Of a stretch of DNA of 9,677 nt, positions 6,721-9,677 are shown piece by piece. This DNA comes from Spirochaetota bacterium. Its GTDB lineage: Bacteria; Spirochaetota; Spirochaetia; Treponematales; Breznakiellaceae. The stretch is taken from the NCBI GenBank assembly GCA_023398155.1, contig JAEWSV010000271.1, positions 1 to 9,677 of the forward strand, written 5' to 3'. The position numbers and the translations under genes were made by a program. The notes under the pieces were generated by a model, which saw nothing but the letters and a program-made list of their open reading frames with translations, did no database searches and had not been told where the DNA came from. How positions within the stretch are numbered: position 1 is the stretch's first letter; every line of letters starts with the position of its first letter.

Positions 6721-8901
6721 TCAATCGGTGGCGAAGTCCTTCTTGCGGATGCGGAATACGCCGTCCCAGCTGTCCTCGGGCGGCGCCTTGAGATACGCGG
6801 TGCAGCGCTCGGCGAAGAGCCGCGGCAGGAAATCGCCTTCGTTGCGCGTCTGGAGGGAAGAGAAGATGGCGAGCGCCTCGTTGAAACTCCGCGCGAGGTA
6901 GAGGGAGATGGCGAGGTCGAACTGGTCGCCGTACTCCCGCTTGACGGCGTCCCCCGGATTCTCCAGGTCCAGGAGCTCGTAGATCATGAGCGGTTTCACC
7001 CGCCCCGGCACCACGACGTGATCGACCATGCGGAAGGCGAAGCGTTCCGGCCGGACGAGCGAGTGGACGGTCTGCTCCGAAACGAGGGTGGAACTCCGGT
7101 AGAATTTCGTCAGGTTTTCAAGCCGGGAAGAAAGGTTGACCGAGTCTCCGATGACGGTCGTATCCAGGCGGCTCTCGCTTCCGACGGTTCCGAGCATCAC
7201 CTCACCGGTGTTCACTCCCACTCCGATCTCGATGGGCGGGAAGCCTTGCTCGGCCAGGTAGCGATTGAATCCGTCGAGCTCCCGCCGCATCTCGATGGCG
7301 GCGATCATGGCGGCATCCGCGGTGAACGACTTGCCGGAGGGCTCCTTCCCGTCGCTGGAGGCGAAGAGCGCCATAATGGCGTCGCCGATGTATTTGTCTA
7401 CGAATCCTTGGTTGCGTTGGATCGCCTTCTCCATCCGGAAGAGGTAGCTGTTGAGGAATTCGAAGTTCTCCCCGGGAAGCATCCCTTCCGAGAGGGCCGT
7501 GAATTGGCGGATATCGGAGAAAAGAATGGAAAGGAAGCGCAGCGAGCTGTCGCCGAGCTGGATATCGACGGCGGAGTCGCGGCCGAGCAGCTGGAGGAAC
7601 TGGGTCGGAACGAACCGGAAGAAGGAGTCCTTCTGGCGGACGAGCTCTTCGTTGAGCGCCGCGATGCGGCTTTGGTCGATGATGAGGTCCGCCGTCTGCT
7701 GGAGGGAATGGTGATAGAGGTTCGCCTGCTCCAACGCGAGCATGCTGAAGATCGCGATCACCACGGCGAAGTATCCGTAGGCGGTGAACCAAGCGTATGG
7801 TATGACCGCCGCGTTCAGGTAGATGACGTCGTGGATCGCCGTAGCGATGATCACGGGAAACGAAGACAGGAGGAAAATGACGTAGAGGTTCTTATTCCTG
7901 ATGAGGGCGTAGATCAGGATCCCGATATCCAAGATTAACTGGGGGACGATGATGAAGTTCATCGAGTAGCCGAACCACCGGAGTATATCCTCCTTCGAGC
8001 CCTGCACGAGGACGGAGGCGGCCGCGATGATTCCCAGACCGAGCATCACGAGGGGGAAGATGCGCTTCTCGTTGAGGACACCGGTGAACTCGCAGCAGAA
8101 CATGAGCAAAGCGGCCGACATGAGTACGATCCCGCCCTTGGAAAGGGCTTCCATGAAGACCTCGTCGTTCGATTCGAAATGGGTGACGACGCTGAAGTAA
8201 GCCATGCAGAAGGTCGCGCAAATGAAGCAGAATATGAGGTACTTGACCTCCTTCCGCCGCTCCGCGAAGAAGAGGCCCAAGAAATAGAGCCCGAGGGTCA
8301 GGGCGAGGAAGAAACCGCCTTGGATGGCGTTGATCCCCACGAAATTCCGGAAGAACACCGCGCGCGCGACGTCGGCGCTATGGTCGATGAAGAGACGATC
8401 GAGCCCCCAGGTTTCGTACTGCGGGTATATCTCCAGCACCAACTCGTTTTCTTGCGTCCCGTACCTGAGGATATCCGGGGAGAGGTACAAGGATTGGACG
8501 GCGCGGAGGCTGGAATTGTAATTCCCGTCCCGATACCGCCCCTTCATGAAAATCTCGACTCCGTTGAGATATATGCGGAAGGGATATTCGGCCAGCCCCA
8601 TGTAGAGGGAGAGGTCGTCGTCCTTGAGGGGAGGATTGATTCGGAAGGTCGTCTTGAAGGTATACATCTTCGGCGAGACGTCCAGGTCGGCGGGGAGGTA
8701 CCCCTTGGAATACCGTTTGACGCCGTTCGTGGTTTCCGATAGGTCCAGGTGGCCCCGCTCCGCCCGTTCGCTTTCCAAGAGGAGGAAGTCATCCAACTCG
8801 AGGGGTCCTTCTTTGCCCGTGTAGGAACTCGCGGCGAAAAGCGCGCCGATCGTGAACGAGAGCGCCACGAAGAGGGCCACCGAGCGTCGGAAAACGTGCA
8901 T
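6721..8901 (-). CDS. Receptor-type class III adenylate cyclase (7TM-DISM sensor plus cyclase domain)
   Basis: This is a 726-residue membrane protein when started at ATG 8899-8901. The order is: signal peptide (about 1-24); an extracytoplasmic beta-rich DISM-like domain (about 30-185, including 'YPFRIYLNGVEIFMKGRYRDG'); seven membrane helices (about 187-212, 219-239, 252-272, 281-299, 310-334, 339-362, 367-390); a short helical linker with 'FVPTQFLQLLG' (430-440); a class III cyclase domain (about 453-645); and a helical tail with one TPR-like pair (about 658-705). Metal-binding Asp are D463 (FSDIR) and D507 (YIGDA). The adenine-specifying pair is K503 and T582 (TVIGD), and the transition-state residues are N589 and R593. 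All needed residues are present, so it should make cAMP from ATP. 7TM-DISM proteins are thought to sense extracellular small molecules. The start is discussed at the Shine-Dalgarno entry. The phosphoesterase follows 29 bases after the stop, and a TATAAT box lies upstream. Guanylate cyclase is less likely. Confidence 0.93.
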   Translation of the reverse strand: MHVFRRSVALFVALSFTIGALFAASSYTGKEGPLELDDFLLLESERAERGHLDLSETTNGVKRYSKGYLPADLDVSPKMYTFKTTFRINPPLKDDDLSLYMGLAEYPFRIYLNGVEIFMKGRYRDGNYNSSLRAVQSLYLSPDILRYGTQENELVLEIYPQYETWGLDRLFIDHSADVARAVFFRNFVGINAIQGGFFLALTLGLYFLGLFFAERRKEVKYLIFCFICATFCMAYFSVVTHFESNDEVFMEALSKGGIVLMSAALLMFCCEFTGVLNEKRIFPLVMLGLGIIAAASVLVQGSKEDILRWFGYSMNFIIVPQLILDIGILIYALIRNKNLYVIFLLSSFPVIIATAIHDVIYLNAAVIPYAWFTAYGYFAVVIAIFSMLALEQANLYHHSLQQTADLIIDQSRIAALNEELVRQKDSFFRFVPTQFLQLLGRDSAVDIQLGDSSLRFLSILFSDIRQFTALSEGMLPGENFEFLNSYLFRMEKAIQRNQGFVDKYIGDAIMALFASSDGKEPSGKSFTADAAMIAAIEMRRELDGFNRYLAEQGFPPIEIGVGVNTGEVMLGTVGSESRLDTTVIGDSVNLSSRLENLTKFYRSSTLVSEQTVHSLVRPERFAFRMVDHVVVPGRVKPLMIYELLDLENPGDAVKREYGDQFDLAISLYLARSFNEALAIFSSLQTRNEGDFLPRLFAERCTAYLKAPPEDSWDGVFRIRKKDFATD

Positions 8902-8908
8902 GTCCACA

Positions 8909-8915
8909 CCCCTTT
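8909..8915 (-). promoter_or_regulatory. Shine-Dalgarno that decides the adenylate cyclase start
   Basis: On the minus strand the sequence reads AAAGGGG, then TGTGGAC, then ATG. A GTG at 8905-8907 is in frame and would extend the protein by two residues, but it sits only one base from the purine run. The ATG at 8899-8901 is seven bases away, the usual spacing. I therefore set the cyclase start at 8901. Confidence 0.75.
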
Positions 8916-8928
8916 TTCGATCGCAAAA
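8913..8928. repeat. Near-perfect 16-base palindrome, possible operator
   Basis: The sequence TTTTTCGATCGCAAAA is symmetric about 8920/8921. Seven of eight base pairs match; the only mismatch is 8917 against 8924. It has a CGATCG core with T- and A-tracts outside. It lies between the cyclase TATAAT box and its start codon, overlapping the Shine-Dalgarno, where a repressor could block transcription. No factor is known. With a six-base core and A/T arms, chance occurrence is possible. Confidence 0.4.
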
Positions 8929-8929
8929 A

Positions 8930-8935
8930 ATTATA
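8930..8935 (-). promoter_or_regulatory. Candidate -10 box (TATAAT) for the cyclase operon
   Basis: The minus strand reads TATAAT exactly, 28 bases before the cyclase ATG, in an AT-rich island of an otherwise GC-rich window. No good -35 (TTGACA-like) hexamer appears at 16-18 bases upstream (GCGAGT at 17). The promoter may therefore need an activator or another sigma factor. A second minus-strand TATAAT lies at 8961-8966. Confidence 0.5.
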
Positions 8936-8959
8936 GCGGATCGATTCCGAAAACTCGCG

Positions 8960-8965
8960 TATTAT
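8960..8965 (+). promoter_or_regulatory. Candidate -10 box (TATTAT) for the YhhN-family gene
   Basis: TATTAT lies 33 bases before the ATG at 8999, leaving room for a short leader that holds the AAAGGAG Shine-Dalgarno at 8982-8988. No consensus -35 is visible 17 bases upstream (CGGATC). The same bases overlap a minus-strand TATAAT (8961-8966), so the direction of use is uncertain. Confidence 0.3.
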
Positions 8966-8998
8966 ATCCGATATCCATCAGAAAGGAGCGATTAAAGT

Positions 8999-9661
8999 AT
9001 GCCCTTCATCTTCATCACCCTCCCCTTCTTCCTCGGTTCCGTGGCCATGGACATCTACGCGCGGGCCAAGAACGACAAGCTCGCGGCCATTTTCCAGCCG
9101 CTCTCGACCTTCATCGTCATCCTGACCGCGCTTCTCAGCCTCTTCACCGAGGGAGCGCGGGCCGCTTTCACGGTGCCGATCGCGACGGGCCTCATCGTCT
9201 CCTTCTGGGGAGACGTCCTCCTCGTCGACCGGAACGACCATTCCGCCTTCCTGAAAGGCATGATCCTCTTCTTCATCGCCATCCTCACCTATTCCGTCAC
9301 GCTCATCGTCTCCGCGGGTTTCCACCTCCAGGACCTCTATATCGTCCCCGTCCTCATCGCCTATTTCGTCTTTTTCATGAAGGTCCTCGGAAAAGGCCTC
9401 GGTAAGCTCCTGATCCCGGTGGCGATCTACGGGCTCGTGTTCCTCTTCTGCATCTCGCGCGCCTTCGCGGCCTTCTTCTCGCCCGACTTTACGACGGTCC
9501 AGGCCGCCATGCTGACCGCGGGCACGTCCCTCTTCCTGCTCGGCGACACCCAGCTCGCGATTTATCAGTTCGTGGACAAGAAATTTCCGATGTTCTGGGC
9601 GCCGGCCTTCTATTTCGTCGGCCAGTACCTGATCGCGCTGTCGGCGGGTTTCTTCGGCTGA
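8999..9661 (+). CDS. YhhN/TMEM86 (lysoplasmalogenase-like) family membrane protein
   Basis: This 220-residue protein is almost entirely hydrophobic, with about eight predicted membrane helices and short loops, the usual size for the YhhN family. Family-like motifs are 'KLAAIFQPLSTFIVIL' near 27-42, the polar 'FWGDVLLV' at 69-76 with D72, 'LLGDTQLAIYQF' at 180-191 with D183, and a final 'YFVGQYLIALS' at 205-215. The paired G-D motifs in helices are where the family carries its conserved acidic residues. Animal TMEM86 and some bacterial members hydrolyse the vinyl ether bond of lysoplasmalogens; for most bacterial members, including this one, activity is unproven. ATG 8999 has AAAGGAG at 8982-8988, ten bases upstream. 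It is transcribed divergently from the cyclase operon and shares its 97-base upstream region, so the two could be co-regulated. Confidence 0.8.
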   Translation: MPFIFITLPFFLGSVAMDIYARAKNDKLAAIFQPLSTFIVILTALLSLFTEGARAAFTVPIATGLIVSFWGDVLLVDRNDHSAFLKGMILFFIAILTYSVTLIVSAGFHLQDLYIVPVLIAYFVFFMKVLGKGLGKLLIPVAIYGLVFLFCISRAFAAFFSPDFTTVQAAMLTAGTSLFLLGDTQLAIYQFVDKKFPMFWAPAFYFVGQYLIALSAGFFG

Positions 9662-9677
9662 GCGAAGGCGATGAGCG

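Noticed and set aside
7018..7938. Plus-strand open frame of 306 codons opposite the cyclase domain
   Set aside because: Glu/Asp/Arg/Val-rich shadow of the cyclase gene, with no motif and no ribosome site.
9662..9677. Possible start of a next gene (ATG at 9671 after GAAGG)
   Set aside because: Only two full codons remain in the window, and the spacing from GAAGG is two bases, so nothing can be supported.

Overview
The window is GC-rich and gene-dense (about 98% coding). It holds eight genes: two fully visible transcription units that converge at about 4,750, and a third that starts at 8,999. No rRNA, tRNA, CRISPR array, insertion sequence or phage gene was seen. The organism is a diderm bacterium, because it encodes an RND efflux pump with a periplasmic adaptor. 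Spirochaetota is my best guess. It rests on a class III adenylate cyclase fused to a 7TM-DISM receptor, an exported FecR-domain protein and a YhhN-family membrane protein. This is inference from gene style, not from a marker gene.

Region 1-4,750 (plus strand) is a tightly packed operon. It runs: the C-terminal end of an RND periplasmic adaptor (1-324); a full-length RND inner-membrane permease (328-3450); a 74-residue DUF3820-type protein whose GTG start overlaps the permease stop (3447-3671); a stand-alone Nif3/YqfO-insert-like protein starting inside the previous stop (3668-4075); and an exported FecR-domain protein (4085-4750). The first two are an efflux module. The last three have no obvious role in efflux and may simply be housekeeping passengers.

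Region 4,747-8,901 (minus strand) reads from right to left as a second operon. It runs: a receptor-type adenylate cyclase (8901 to 6721), a calcineurin-like metallophosphoesterase with a long insertion (6691 to 5546), and an AraC-family regulator whose start overlaps the phosphoesterase end by 20 bases (5565 to 4747). Together these could sense an extracellular ligand, make cAMP, perhaps cleave a phosphoester, and control transcription. That link is a hypothesis from gene order. The AraC and FecR genes converge and share four bases at their stops.

Region 8,902-8,998 is the only real intergenic region. It is an AT-rich divergent promoter area with a TATAAT box facing the cyclase and a near-perfect 16-base palindrome. 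Region 8,999-9,661 (plus) encodes a YhhN/lysoplasmalogenase-family membrane protein. The last 16 bases are too short to interpret.

Nothing here is clearly a new defence or mobile system. The most interesting parts are the receptor-cyclase/phosphoesterase/AraC operon, the Cys/His-rich FecR protein, and the RND permease with a changed proton-relay set.
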